This document shows, piece after piece, positions 46,142 through 58,200 of a stretch of DNA of 64,000 nt. Every line of letters begins with the position of its first letter. Position 1 is the first letter of the stretch. A program made the position numbers and the translations under genes. The stretch is from Eucommia ulmoides. Taxonomy: Eukaryota > Streptophyta > Magnoliopsida > Garryales > Eucommiaceae. Below the pieces are notes generated by a model. It made no database searches. It was not told the DNA's origin and was given only the letters and a program-made list of their open reading frames with translations. The stretch spans positions 23,947,901-24,011,900 of the forward strand of contig CM028326.1 in assembly GCA_016647705.1 (NCBI GenBank), in the 5' to 3' direction.

Positions 46142-48338
46142 TGTCACGACCCGTCCCGGACACATGTCATCCCAAGACCGGCGTGACGACAATATGACAT
46201 TACATGTTTCACTATTAACTTCTTATACATTACATAATTACATAAATGTACTATACAATTTCAACATACAACAAATACATAATCTTTCACTATCTTATTA
46301 TTCCTCTCTGACAGCTCAACTCAAAAACCTCCCAGATGACTCCACCTAATGCTAGTAGGGGACCATCTCCTAAAAGATTCACCTGCGAGTGTACTGCCTT
46401 CTTAGTAAAAACCATTTTTAACATAGCAACAATACATTTCATAAAATCCAACATTTAAATGGATCAAGCGTAAATAAATATAAGCACCACACAGAGTTGG
46501 TAAAATCTCTAGTATCAAATAAGTAATGAAAGGAAAGCAGTATAATTTAGTTTCCAAACACCCAATCAATAATAAGTCACCCAGTATATATATAAAACAC
46601 CCCAATTTAAACACACATCTCAATCCCATACCCACCGGCTAAGCCATAGTGATCGTTTTAACCTCACGATCGGGAGTTGCAACGGTACCGTAACCATCCG
46701 TAGGATATGCCTTCCTAGCGGACCTAACTGCGCAGATCACTGCCAACCGGACGTCTCCAGAGGCCAATAATATAAATCACTACATAACGTCAATCACCAT
46801 ATAGTAACTATCCATCTGCCGGACCACCCTCCGGACATATCATAATATAAACTATGGCATAGTCAATTCAATCATATTATCACCAAATCACAAATAATTA
46901 TCCCTCTGCCAGACCACCCCCCGGAAAGGCCATAATAATAATCACCACTTCAATAATATCGACAAAATCATCATTTCATCAATACCGTCAAAATCACCCT
47001 TGTCCACCTCTTTTTAACAAAACCCACTTTTAATTTAAAAATCATGTTTTTCCCACCTTTATATTAAAACCACCAAATCCAACAGATTATTTATAAAGTC
47101 TTTCTTTTTAAACCCAAACATTTCAATGGAAAACCATTTTACCAACTCACCCACAACTGGCTTAATCCATATAATTTATAAAATTCGTACAATTAAATAA
47201 ACACATATCTCATCATATCTATATAAAAATAGTTTGGCAAGAAGGGTAGTACACTCACCTGATATCCGCTTTCGTAACCTTTATCCAACTATCCCATATC
47301 CGAACTCTAGTGCCTGCGAACCTAACGGTGACAGGGCCTAAATTAATACTTTTGTATAAAACAAACTAATCACGCCATGAAATCCTAATTTCCTTAATTT
47401 CCTATTTTTCATCTTTTATTACGAAATATAACTATTCAACTAGTATCGTTTCATTACGGTTTACTATTTATAAACTCTGTTCTTATAAACAATCTCAGGA
47501 TTTATTATTTTCATTTAATTACTCTAAGGTTAGAAAACTAAATTTAGAATTCACAACATAAATTAGAAAGGTTACCCGTTCCGAACCGATCGTGGATTTT
47601 CCTAAAATTCCATGTATTTCTGATTCTGCTCCCCACCGCCTAAGCGACGTCCCACCGCCTAAGCGATCGAGTGGCTGCTTCTCCCTTTCTCACAACTGCA
47701 ATCTGCATTTTCACCACCTAGGCGAAAATCCACCGCTTAGGCGGTAAATCGTCTTCCTCCTCCTGCTCTGCTTTGAGATCTCAACAAACTCTCTCTTTCT
47801 TTTCTCACCGTAGGCTCACACCCATACAATACAACACACAAAAACCCACACAATCGCCGGCTACTGGACACTCGCCAACAAACCCACCTTCATTTCTCTC
47901 TCTTCTCTATTTTTCCGACAACACACATACACACACAATCGCCGATCGTTTATCCCCACACCGCCGGCGATCAAAGACCCACACCACAGCAGCAAAACAG
48001 AACACACATTCGCCAGAACCTTCTCTCTCTTTCCTCTTGCCCCATCTTTCTCTCTCTCTCTTCTTTCTCTCTCTTCTTTCTGGACATTTCCTTCCGGTTT
48101 TTTTTGTGTGTGTGTGTCTATATATATTAAGATATTTTTATAAAATTACACAAGCCTCCCCTTATATTATGTTGTGGTAGAAATTAAACACAAAAGTATG
48201 TTTTAAGGTTTTTAAAATTTCAATACAACCCCCTAAAATATTAATTTACATAATTAATATCGTAGTCTACCTCGACATTTTTGAAATATTTTAAAACGCG
48301 ACTTGAATTATTCGTATATGAAAAGTCGGGGTCTTACA
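46142..48338. mobile_element. Solo LTR, 2,197 bp, nested in the LTR element, target duplication TCCGG
   Basis: Starts TGTCACGACCCGTCCC, ends AAAGTCGGGGTCTTACA. TCCGG flanks both sides (46,137-46,141 and 48,339-48,343). It belongs to the same family as the solo LTR at 40,381-43,050. Its outer part 47,600-48,110 is CT/CA-rich and gives the artefact frame 47,773-48,180. Confidence 0.9.
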
Positions 48339-48890
48339 TCCGGGGTCAGGTAGTACGGCAGGGCGGTCCCGAATTTATTCGATTTTCAGGACGACAATTT
48401 TTCAAGAGTTGAAATTTTTTAGATGAGATAATTTGAAATACTCTCCTCTACAGCCGAGGTCCGGGGTCAGGTAGCACTGCAGGGCGACCCCGAATTTTTT
48501 CGATTTCACATCGATAATTTTCCAGGAGTTTAACTTCTTTAGAGGAGCTAATTTGAAATACGCTTTCATCTCGTCGGGGTCCGGGGTCAAGTAGCATGGT
48601 GGGGCGACCCCAAATTTTTTAGATTTCATGGCGACAATTTTCCAGGAGTTTAACTTTTTTAGAGGAGCTAATTAGAAATAAGTTCCCATATCGCCGGGGT
48701 CTGGGGTCAGGTAGCACGGCAGGGCGACCCTGATTTTTTTCAATTTCACGGCGACGATTTTTCAAGAGTTGAACTTTTTTAGAGGAGTTAAATTGAAATA
48801 CACTCCCATACCGGCGGGGTCCGGGGTCAGGTAGCATGGTAGGGCGGTCCCGAATTTTTTCGAATTTCAAGGCGACACACGTTCATCGTG
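48339..48890. repeat. Array of 120-bp units inside the LTR element
   Basis: TCCGGGGTCAGGTAGCACGG recurs at 48,339, 48,460, 48,580, 48,700 and 48,820, a period of 120 bp. A truncated unit lies left of the solo LTR at about 46,085-46,141, and degraded relatives continue to about 49,550. As 120 is a multiple of three, long frames arise in several phases. Confidence 0.92.
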
Positions 48891-49254
48891 AACAAGTCCT
48901 GAGCATGGATCAGCGTTCAGAGCGAAAAAAATAAAAGTGAACCACAGGGTGGCGGGCATACGGCGAGTGGCCGGGAGCTCGTCAACCGCCGCTATGTACT
49001 GGGCGACAGCCCAGCCGGGCTGACCAGCGCCCAAGTGGGTGCTAGGGACAGAGCCCACTTATGCTGGGCGCTGGTAACCCCAGCCCCCAAAGTGGGCGCT
49101 GGTCACAACTGGGCGCTGGTCAGACTAGCGCCCACAGTGGGCACTGGTGACACTAGTGCCCTGGGGACTGCACCCCCAAAGTGGGGCGCAACCCCAAAGG
49201 GGCAAGCCCCTTGGCTTGCCCCTTTCCATTTATTTTTATTTTTTTTATTTTTTT

Positions 49255-49294
<40 letters not shown>

Positions 49295-50349
49295 TATGAA
49301 TTTTTTGAGGAGAGAATTTGGGATAGACTCCCATCTGCACCCAGCCGGCCTGAGGCAGCACGGCAGAACAGGGAGAGTCGAATTAGATAACGCCGGCTCA
49401 GGGAGATGTAGTGAAATCTCTGGACGACACTCCTGGACAACGTTCTTAGAGAAGGTCGTCACTGGACCCTGCCGGCTAGGAGTAGCACGGTAAGGCAGTG
49501 TCCGTCGCTACCTAGACCATGCCGACTAGCAGTAGCGCGACAGGGTGGTATCCGTCAAACTTGATGGTTCTAGATATGGGACACCGAGGCCGATGCCCCA
49601 GACAGTGCCACGCACACGGGCGCTGAGTAGAAGGATGCCGAGGAGGAGAATGCTGACGAGGGGGCTGAGAAGGGCGAGATAGACGCCATTTTCCCTCGCA
49701 TGAACACCCCTCACAACGAGGGTAAAGAGGACTAAGCTCGGACCATCGCTTTTTCAGGACTTAGGATTTTGCAGACTCTTTTTCGCTTACTCTTGTTTTT
49801 CCACACGTGAGCATTTAAGCTTTTGAGTGACATAGACAGGGTACTTCAGAGTCTACTCCTTTCTCCTGATGTTTTTTGCCAAGTCGATTTCTACTTGGTC
49901 TTGTTTTCAGAGTTGTAAAATTTTAAAAATTTTGTTGAAATTTGTTAACGTCTCTGCCAAACAAATTTAATATCTCTGCCCAGGGCCATGGACCACAAGC
50001 CCCCCAGTCCGGGACACGAGCTGATTGCAAGGAAATCGTGTCATGGACTTAGGATGAGTGTTTCCCAGGGTGCCTGGTCCTCTCAGTCCACAGGGGCGTA
50101 ACGCGGTGGTTGGACCCCCGCAACCAGTCATTGGGGAGTTCTCCATAGTCAGGCTCATTCAAGAACCCTTTCAGGTTATCTCCATTTAGTCCATGCAGGA
50201 GTACCTTCCCTTTTAGAACATCGGACTCATAGTCGACTGGTAGGAAGAAGTACTTGGCTGCAGGCCCTCAGACCCGATCAATGTCCTGCCCTTGGTGGAT
50301 GACCTTGGTCTATCCCTGGGTACAAACTATTGACTTCCGGAGAGGGTCT
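48891..50349. other. GC-richer interior of the LTR element
   Basis: 49,010-49,180 holds repeats of GTGGGCGCTGGT-like phrases; 49,262-49,291 is an (AT)n run; 49,330-49,560 has degraded 120-bp units (CTGCCGGCTAGGAGTAGCAC). Frames are not conserved protein. Confidence 0.5.
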
Positions 50350-50880
50350 GGTTGTCACCCTCGACGCTGAGCGCCGGGATGAGACTTGTGGAGAGTTACT
50401 CGTGACGCCGAGAGTCGGGATGTTGGGTGGAGAATTATCTGCGACCCACGGGTTCAGAATACAACCGTGGAGAATCATTCATGATGCCGAGAGCCAGGAC
50501 ACGGCTCAGGGGGTCGGAATCCAACCATGGAGAATCACTCAGGACGCCGAGAGCCAAGATACGACTCAAGGGGTCGGAATGCAACCGTGGAGAATTACTC
50601 GCGATGCCGAGAGCCAAGATACGACTCAAGGGGTCGGAATGCAATCGTGGAGAATCACTCGCGATGCCAAGAGCCAAGATACGACTCAAAGGGTCAGAAT
50701 GCAGCCGTGGAGAATCACTCTCGACGCCGAGAGCTGGGATACGACTCAGGGGGTCGGAATGTAACCATGGAGAATCACTCACGACGCCGAGAGCCAAGAT
50801 ACGACTCAGGGGGTCGGAATGCAACCGTGGAGAACCATTCGTGACGCCAGAGTCGAGACACGGATCTGGAGAATCATCTG
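50350..50880. repeat. Array of 60-bp units inside the LTR element
   Basis: From about 50,450 seven units of exactly 60 bp share the core GGTCGGAATGCAACCGTGGA plus ATCACTCGCGATGCCGAGAG; shorter degenerate units precede them. All three plus frames and one minus frame stay open (20-residue peptide repeats), which is expected from a 60-bp period and is not evidence of a protein. Confidence 0.93.
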
Positions 50881-51649
50881 CGACTCAAGCTGTCAGAATG
50901 CCGTTGTTGGAGACAGGCTGGAGGGCGCTTGTCTCCATCTCTGGTAGGATAGAGGACTGCTTGTCTCTGCCTTTGAGTTGCATGCTCACAGTTGGCCACT
51001 GCTCGGATGTCGTAACGGCATGAGGGTGGCGGGTAGGCACCTCACCCCCCCCCCACGACGGGCCCTCAGGTCGGATCTTACTGCGTGGCTGGGAAGCTGA
51101 GCCCAATGGTAGCCCTGGTTAGTCCTTGACATCATGTCTTCATGGATAATGGGGTCTTGACGTGGTCGGGGGGGCTCTCCAGGGCGATAGCCCCAGTATA
51201 GCAAGATGGAGGGTGGCCCTCGGGCACAAGCCCATTTGAAGATTCCACACGAGCATCGTGATCTTGGGGTCACTCCTCGAGCCCTGCAGTCTAGAGAGAT
51301 GGTTCCCCCTAGACGGGGGGTCAGCAGTAGGTACGTGAGGAGGAGTTGTACATACAACTTGAACTCTTGCATTTGGCGTTCAAAGAGATCAACCTGAGAT
51401 GCATCCACAGCTTCTGAGGTCTGTCCCGCAGCCCCAGGTGGCAGAGTTGATGGTATTACCTGACCATGGGGGGGCAGTTATCCTCGTTGGTGGGAGCTGG
51501 GGGGTATGCGCTTGGATTGTTCGACATGTCTTCTCGTTCTTCTGTTTTGTGTCTATCTAACTGGACCTTATGATTACTCAAGCTTAGCTGAGCAGAGAGC
51601 AATGATCAGGGGAAGGCTTTTTGCTCGGTTGCCATAGACGGTGCCAAAC

Positions 51650-52446
51650 TGTTGGTGCATAAAACTGGTACACACCTCGAGTATGGTCCAGTCGAATGAC
51701 AGGTAGATCATCTTGCTGAGGTGGAGTCGTCGGTTGAAAAGTCCTCGCATGAGCTGTGCTGGGTCCTAGGAGGACTGACCTGTTGTGCCTAGAGTCTTGC
51801 TCTTCATAGAGTGTACCTGCAGAAGGCTCAGACCGGAGTTTATCCCGGTGAAGTCCCTCCGGCATGGTAATCAGCGCTAAGAGAGAAAAGGTACAGAATA
51901 TAGCAAGTAAACAAATGAACGCGCGCGTCATGTAAGTCATTAAAGCGTACTTCAGGCTTACATAGCCCCCGATATATAAAGGCGTTGGAGATGATTAGTC
52001 GAGCCTAAACACAATTAATTAGTCGAAACCCTGTGTTTAGCCGATAATCTGGGACGTTTAGAAGATAATCATTGGGCTTGGGTTTTGGGGCCCATTTGGC
52101 GAAGCCCGCGGGCTTTTACCAGGCTTGCGGCGGTGAGCTAGTGAAGGAGCGCAGAGATCCGTGAAGTCCTGGAGAAAAAACACGTTGAAAATGGGAGCTG
52201 GTCGAGGTGAGCAGCTGAGTCTCTGAAACTGATTGCCGAGGGCACAGCGCAGAGCTCAGAGCGGCACGTCTCTGCAAGGCTTCTAGCTCATCTCTGGGTG
52301 TAAATGAGACAATAAGGAGGATTTATAGTCGGCGTATGCTCCAGCGTAGAGTTGTGGATTCCGGAATACGTCCCTGTCATTGTGAGAGTTGACACATGGC
52401 TGGGTCCCATGTGCTGACTTAGAGGTGCCCAAAAATACTCTCATCA
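51650..52446 (-). repeat. 5' LTR of the non-autonomous element
   Basis: 797 bp; see the partner LTR at 45,175. The primer site lies at its left edge at 51,632-51,647. Confidence 0.9.
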
Positions 52447-52451
52447 AATTC

Positions 52452-52674
52452 CCTTAAAAAAAATTATTCTTTTATTTTTTAAAAAAAATTCACTAACACC
52501 CCTTATTTTATTGTTTAGACTTAATTTGACTCTCTCTCTCCACAATTAATCTTTTAAACAAAAAGATTATTATTTATTTTTTCTATTATTATTTAGTCTT
52601 TTGGCAATTAAAAAAAATAGTAAACGGACAAGTATACCTTTATATAAATAATAAGAAACCCTAACTCTAATTCT
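52452..52674. other. AT-rich spacer
   Basis: Target-side DNA of the 7.3 kb insertion; no gene seen. Confidence 0.4.
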
Positions 52675-53292
52675 TTGTCTCTCATAGCCGCTCTCTCTCT
52701 CTATTCATTGTTAAATCCATCTCTCCCTTTCTATCTACAACCATCGTCCACAGCTATTGTTCAAACCACGAGTTTGGAGTCGAAGACACCAGGACCATGG
52801 AGCTTGTGCACAATGACTCAAATCGAAGAGGCAAAGATCTTAGTTTGTATGCTTCCGATTATACTCAGCATCGTTTTCATGAACACGTGCTTGGCTCAGC
52901 TCCAAACTTTCCCCATTGAGCAAAGCAACACAATGGACAGAAACATCCTAGGGTTTCAAGTGTCCAGGGCTTCAATTCCAGTGCTCTCTCTTTCTCCAGG
53001 AATTCCAGATCTGGAATTTTCCAGATTTGGTACGCCGACGGCAGTGGTGAACGATCTGGTGGCCATGGACGATCTGGTATCACAATCGTTTAGTACGCCA
53101 CTGCTAGAAAAACCTAGTGGATTTGTGCTAGGATGTCCACAATTGTCAATGAGCATTTCACGCCTCTCAACTTGCTTGAGTATTTCATCTTCCATATCAA
53201 AATGTGTCATTGCCTATTTTGTCTTCAACACATGTGGGGCTAGATGTTTATGGGTGAGGCTCCCCATTTTCTTCTTCAGAGGAAAAATATAA
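52675..53292 (+). pseudogene. Chimeric frame with an NPF/NRT1 transporter fragment
   Basis: The open stretch has no ATG until about 52,813, so it is not a normal start. At 52,786-52,989 it encodes TPGPWSLCTMTQIEEAKILV, then CMLPIILSIVFMNTCLAQLQ and TFPIEQSNTMDRN, ending ASIPVLSLSP. This is the late transmembrane region of the NPF (nitrate/peptide transporter) family, whose consensus has W-LCTVTQVEE-K-L-RMLPI and QGxTMDR. Past about 52,995 the frame continues into unrelated sequence (IPDLEFSRFGTPTAVV). The remaining 500 or so residues of an NPF protein are missing. I infer gene-fragment capture by a mobile element; the ends of that element were not found. Confidence 0.7.
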
Positions 53293-54680
53293 GAGTTTGC
53301 CTACGCCATAACTAGTTTGTCTCATCCATAGTGATGTTCTTTTCATTCAATGCTAGTGTAAGAACTTTATGGTTGGTGTCTTTAACAATCTCCATTTACT
53401 CGTCACCATCGTCATCTACACGAGGTAACATCATTGGATAGTTGAGGCTAAATTTCGAGAGATTCAAGCTTCTACGAGCATCTCATCCAGAAGATGAGCC
53501 TCTGCCTGGATCAATCGGGTGAACAATCTAATGGCTATGGACGACAGACAGCGACTGCAGTGGTGAAAGGTGACGGACGACGACTGCATGGGTGGAGCTG
53601 AATTGGTTGGGAGACTGGTTTGTCAGCGACGACGAACTGTAGTGGCAAACGGCGGTGGCAATTTCGTGTCGGCTCAAATCTAAAAATTATTCGTTCGTTC
53701 ATCTTCGTCGATCGTTCATCTTTGTCATTCGTTTGTCTTCATTTTCGTCGAATTGAGTGTCTTTGTCGCAACTCCAAATCTGAAAATTTTCGATTTGAAA
53801 TTTTTCAAATCAGGAACAATCGTCGTCGTGGTGAATGTTCACAACGAACCTCTTATTTGATCGTTTTGTGTTTGTGAATGTTTCATTTAGGATTGTGTTT
53901 TAGTGAATGTTCATGTGATTTTGGTGAAATATTCACACCGATTTGTTTTTCGTTGATCTTGGTTTTTGTCAATGTTTTTTATTAGTTTTTTTTTTTTTTT
54001 TTTTGTTGAATGTTCATTATTTGATTTTGATGTTGCGGTTGTAATTTTGGTGGAGTTTGGTTTATTGATTGTAATTGTTCGTGTTTGATCGTTTTGTCTT
54101 TGTGAATATTTTTTGTGATGTTCATATCGGTTTGTTTTTTTGTGTGTTTTAGTGTTTTGGGTGAAAGTTCATGTGATTTGATGAAATATTTACATCGATT
54201 ATTTTTCGTTGATCTTTGATTTTTTTTCATTTTTTTTCGAGTGGTTTTGGTGAATGTTAATACCTTCCTAATAAAAACGTAAATTTGTTCACGTAAAGAA
54301 TAATGAACATTCATAACCGCATAATCAGAGTAAAAATAAATTAAAATGTTAAAAAATATCAGAATAAAAAAGTGAATGTTCATGTTTTAATTATTTTTTT
54401 ATAAAATGACATTATACGTAAATAATAAAAAAATAATCAAAGACTAGAGGACTATTTTCTAAAAATCTCTGAAAACTAAAAACTTTATTATGTTAGTTGG
54501 GGGGTTCATTTTTCGATTTATATATCTCTCAAGGATTATATAATAATTTTTTCTTTTAAAAATATACTTTTTACACCTAATTTTTTGACCAATTACATTT
54601 ACCCCACCCTACTCCTCCTCTACCCTCCCACCGCCACCGTCCCCCACCCCATCTACCGCCGTCACCCTTCCTCATCCTCC
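53293..54680. repeat. Unassigned DNA rich in GTGAATGTT motifs
   Basis: GTGAATGTTC/ATTCACA motifs at 53,860-54,380 resemble 12,090-12,400. A T-run at 53,985-54,004. Frames here are weak. Confidence 0.4.
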
Positions 54681-54726
<46 letters not shown>

Positions 54727-55334
54727 GAAATAGTTGGTTACAACATCTTCGTCTCTATTGTCGGCGACTGATGATGACGAATCACAATCGCTGTGATAGT
54801 CATCCGATGATACCAGCGACGACCGATGGGACTAACTTGGTCATGGGCGTCGGATTTGTGCACTGGTGCACAAATCCGGTTGAAAGAGAGAGAAAGAGAA
54901 GAAGAAGAAGAAGAAATGAGGAGGAAGTTGGGGTGAGATAGGTTTTTTGACAATGGTGGCAATGGGGAGAAAGGGGGAAAGAAGAAGACATTGTGAGATT
55001 TATATATATATTGTTAAAAATAATAGGGTTTAAAAAGGGATGTTAGTATAAAAAAAGAATGTTATATATATTTGTTAAAAATAATTGGGTTTAAAAAGGG
55101 ATGTTAGTATAAAAAATAAAGGAATATATATATATATATATAAAATTGAGGGGGTATTTATATATTTTCATTGTTTAATTATTTTTAAATGACTAAAGCT
55201 AAAGTTGTCTTTACAATAAAAATTTTAGTAACTTTTTTATATATAGGGGAATTAAGTGGTCTTTCACAAAAAATAATAAACAGTTGATTGATATTTAGTA
55301 AATGACGGGAAGTTTCTAGTTAATGACAAAATAA
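54681..55334. other. (CT)n microsatellite and AT-rich spacer
   Basis: 54,685-54,724 is a (CT)n run. The phrase AATTGGGTTTAAAAAGGGATG (first 20 bases, with one change) is present twice at about 55,022 and 55,082, a 60-bp tandem duplication. No gene. Confidence 0.6.
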
Positions 55335-56339
55335 GAGCAACTCCAACGCATGAGCCAAATGAATAGACAAATCTCTCAATTGCCATTTTAACTAGCCAAT
55401 ATGAAAAAAAAATAAAAAAATCAAGTCCAATGGAAGAGCCATTTGAATAGTTAAAATGGCTAGACCCTAAACAAGAATAAAATTTAGAGAGAACTCTTTC
55501 ACCAGCCAAAAGTAAATTCACGGGTACAAATTGTTGTTGGATTTCAATGGTAAAAAATATAAACATTGCAAAAAGATTTCAAACAATAGATTTCGAAAAT
55601 CAATTATAAATCTGAGATATTTGAGAGAAGAACTCACCTCATTCTTCATTTCAAATCTAACAGTTTGACCTCCCTCCATCTCTGATTTCTTGAGGTACGG
55701 CAGTCCGATTCTCCCTCCATCTTCAATTTCTTGAATTGCTGCAATCCAACCAGCCCCTCCTTATCTGATTTCACTCTTTGCGACCAGTCCAACCAGATCT
55801 CTGTCGCGGCTCTGTGTTTCTCCTCCTTCTGCGGTTCCAATCACGAGATGTAATTTGTTGATTAGGGTTTAATTTTAATTAGATTAGTGGGCTTGTGGGT
55901 TGGGTTTTTAATTAAATTAGTATGGGTTGGGTTTTTAATTAGATTAGTAAATGGGTTGGGTTCGGTTAGTTTTTAATTATATTAGTAAATGAGTTAGGTA
56001 TTTATAATTAAATGGGTTTGAATTTTTAATTAGATTAGTAAATGGGTTGGGTATTTATAATTAAATGAGATTGGATTTTTTATTAGATTAATAAGTGGGT
56101 TGGGTATTTATAATTAAATGGGTTGGGTTTTTAATTAGATTAGTAATAGTAATTTGAATTTTAGTTATTTCTTTTAATTGGATTTTAATTTAATTTTGGT
56201 AGTTGAACTCTAGTTTATTTTTAAATGAATCTTTATTTAATTATTTATTACATAATTCATTTTTTATGTCATTTCCACTAATGTTATTATTCTCAATTTT
56301 GTATCTCAATTCGATGGTTCTTATTATACAAATCTCTTT

Positions 56340-57340
56340 ATGGATGATTCACAACTAAACACAAATTTTGAGGAGCCAAATTATGTCAATCCCAATACAC
56401 TCTCTCAAGCTCCCAAAGAAGCAGTACATACAACAAGAAAAACCCAACGGTAAAAAAAAAATTACTCTTAGGGAAGATATTCTAATTGTATTAGAATGGC
56501 TCAACACGAGCAAAGATCCAATCATAAATAGCGGACAACAGTATAATTCTTTTTGGAGAAAAAATCTTAACTATTTCAATAGTAATGAAAGATTTGAATT
56601 TGGACACACTCAAACTTCTATTCAAAATCAGTGGTTAGAAATTAATACGAGGTGTGCAAAGTTTGTTGGTTTTTATAGTCAAGCAGAACATTTAGGAAGC
56701 GGACACATTGAGAAATATAAGGTAATAAACATTTTTTTATTTTATTATTAATATCTTCAATAGTTATATTTTTTTTCTTTTTATTTGTTGTTTAGCTTGT
56801 TGAAGTCAAATGATTGTATGCTAAAGCAATGAAAAAGTCCCTCCAATTTGAGCATTCTTAGAAAATATTAAGGCATGAACGGAAATAGAGTGAAATTACT
56901 ACTTCCACAAAGAAGCAAAAAAATTATTCAGCTTCGAGTCCTACAACATCAACTCCTTCAATCCTGATTCAATTAACTTAGATGAAAATGATGGCAGTCT
57001 TGTAAACCAAGATAAGCCATTAGGTAGAAAGGCATAAAAAAAACAATTAAAAGATAATAAAGGTAAAAAAGATTCTGATGCGACGAGTGTAGTAGATGCG
57101 TTACATCAATATAAACAACACAAAGAAGAATCAGATCGTGAAAAGGCTAAATGACTTGAAATGGTGATAGGGCAACAAGGCAGACAACTACAACAAAATC
57201 CATAAAGAATCCAGTTGGATAAAATCCTTTATGAGGATCGAATTATGCAAATGGACATGAGTAAAATGGATCATGTTGCAGCCGAATACTATAACGACGT
57301 TAAGATGGAGATTCTTGCGAGAAGACGTCGTAATTTGTGA
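56340..57340 (+). pseudogene. Harbinger accessory (Myb/SANT-like, NAM-associated) ORF, broken
   Basis: Starts MDDSQLNTNFEEPNYVNPNT, is frame-shifted at about 56,450, then reads ITLREDILIVLEWLNTSKDP and FWRKNLNYFNSN with QNQWLEINTRCAKFVGFYSQ, the trihelix-like DNA-binding domain. After an intron-like gap the C-terminal NAM-associated part follows with stops: KPLGRKA, stop, KKQLKDNKGKKDSDATSVVD, and the end MDHVAAEYYNDVKMEILARR. In active elements this protein helps bring the transposase to the element ends. Several stops and one frameshift make it non-functional. Confidence 0.85.
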
Positions 57341-57596
57341 TGTATTTTTATTTAGTTCTATTTAATAATTGTATTTTTATTTGATTTTATTTATTAATTG
57401 TATTTTTATTTGGGTCTCTATTTATTAATTATATTTTATTTGGTTCTATTTATTGCATTATACAAAAAAAAAAATGCGATACTTGAAGAAAATATCTGAT
57501 TAAAGTCTGAACAAACAACAACAAATAATTAAAGTAGAGTTACTGAAGTTCAAATAAATAAGAACAAATAATTCAAAAAAAAAATCTAACTGAAAT

Positions 57597-58200
57597 TCAA
57601 ACAAATAAGAACATAAATCGTTTTTGGCCATACATCTGCCATAAATGCTTGATGAAATTTGACTGAAGTTGAGAATTGACTTGTTTATCCCTGATCCGAT
57701 GTTGGGTTTGAATATAATTTGATAGCTCGGGTGTAGGAGCGTGCGAGACTTGTACAAAAATAATTTTCATCACTCCCCTCAAAACAAATATTTATGGTTC
57801 CTCCCTCATCCTCAATCATCATATTGTGCAATATAATGCATGCTTTCATAATGTTTAACATTTCTTTTTTGGACAAAATACAAATCGTATTGTTCCACCT
57901 CTTGAACAATTCGACCTCTTGAACAATCCAACAAAAAAGAGAACGACTCATTCGGAAGCGCCTCCGAAATAAGTTTTCACTGTAAACTAGAGTTTTAGAT
58001 AAATAATCACGATAGGATCTTTGATGTCCATTAACTCTACCACGATCGATAATATTGTGGCCTGAAATAGAACCACAACAGTCTATTAAATTTCTACGAT
58101 TTGTTGATTGTTAACTCTTCATGATCATAGTTGCAATTGGCTCAAAGTCATCATCAAAATCGTCAACAATGAAAAAATCATTCACAATGTTACGAGACAT
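57597..58200 (-). pseudogene. Harbinger DDE transposase with core deleted
   Basis: On the minus strand it begins at ATG 58,200 (MSRNIVNDFFIVDDFDDDFE), has a stop near 58,108, and then the conserved N-terminal part GHQRSYRDYLSKTLVYSENL with FRRRFRMSRSLFCWIVQEVE. It jumps straight to the C-terminal part IMKACIILHNMMIEDEG, and after a frameshift at about 57,700 ends IRDKQVNSQLQSNFIKHLWQ. The region between, which should be some 200 residues and carry the DDE catalytic triad, is absent, so the enzyme cannot be active. Confidence 0.88.

Larger units (their letters stand above)
45175..52446 (-). mobile_element. Complete non-autonomous LTR retrotransposon, 7.3 kb
   Basis: Two LTRs (45,175-45,962 and 51,650-52,446) start TGTTGGTG and end CTCATCA, with AATTC flanking the whole element (45,170-45,174 and 52,447-52,451). 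Orientation is minus: next to the right LTR, on the minus strand, is TGGCACCGTCTATGGC (51,632-51,647) as primer site, and next to the left LTR is the purine tract GGCTAGGGGGCAAC. After removing the nested solo LTR the interior is only about 3.5 kb, made of repeats, and I find no protease, reverse transcriptase or integrase. A short gag-like start (MSNNPSAYPPAPTNED on the minus strand at about 51,530) leads into VDASQVDLFERQMQEFKLYV. It therefore depends on a partner for movement (LARD- or TR-GAG-like). Confidence 0.88.

Noticed and set aside
50350-51023. Repeat array as a CRISPR array or as a repeat-protein gene
   Set aside because: Units are contiguous 60-mers without unique spacers, the genome is a plant, and frames are open in four phases only because 60 is a multiple of three with few stops.
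57500-57757. Separate minus-strand gene after the transposase
   Set aside because: Its sequence is the frameshifted end of the Harbinger transposase plus AT-rich tail.
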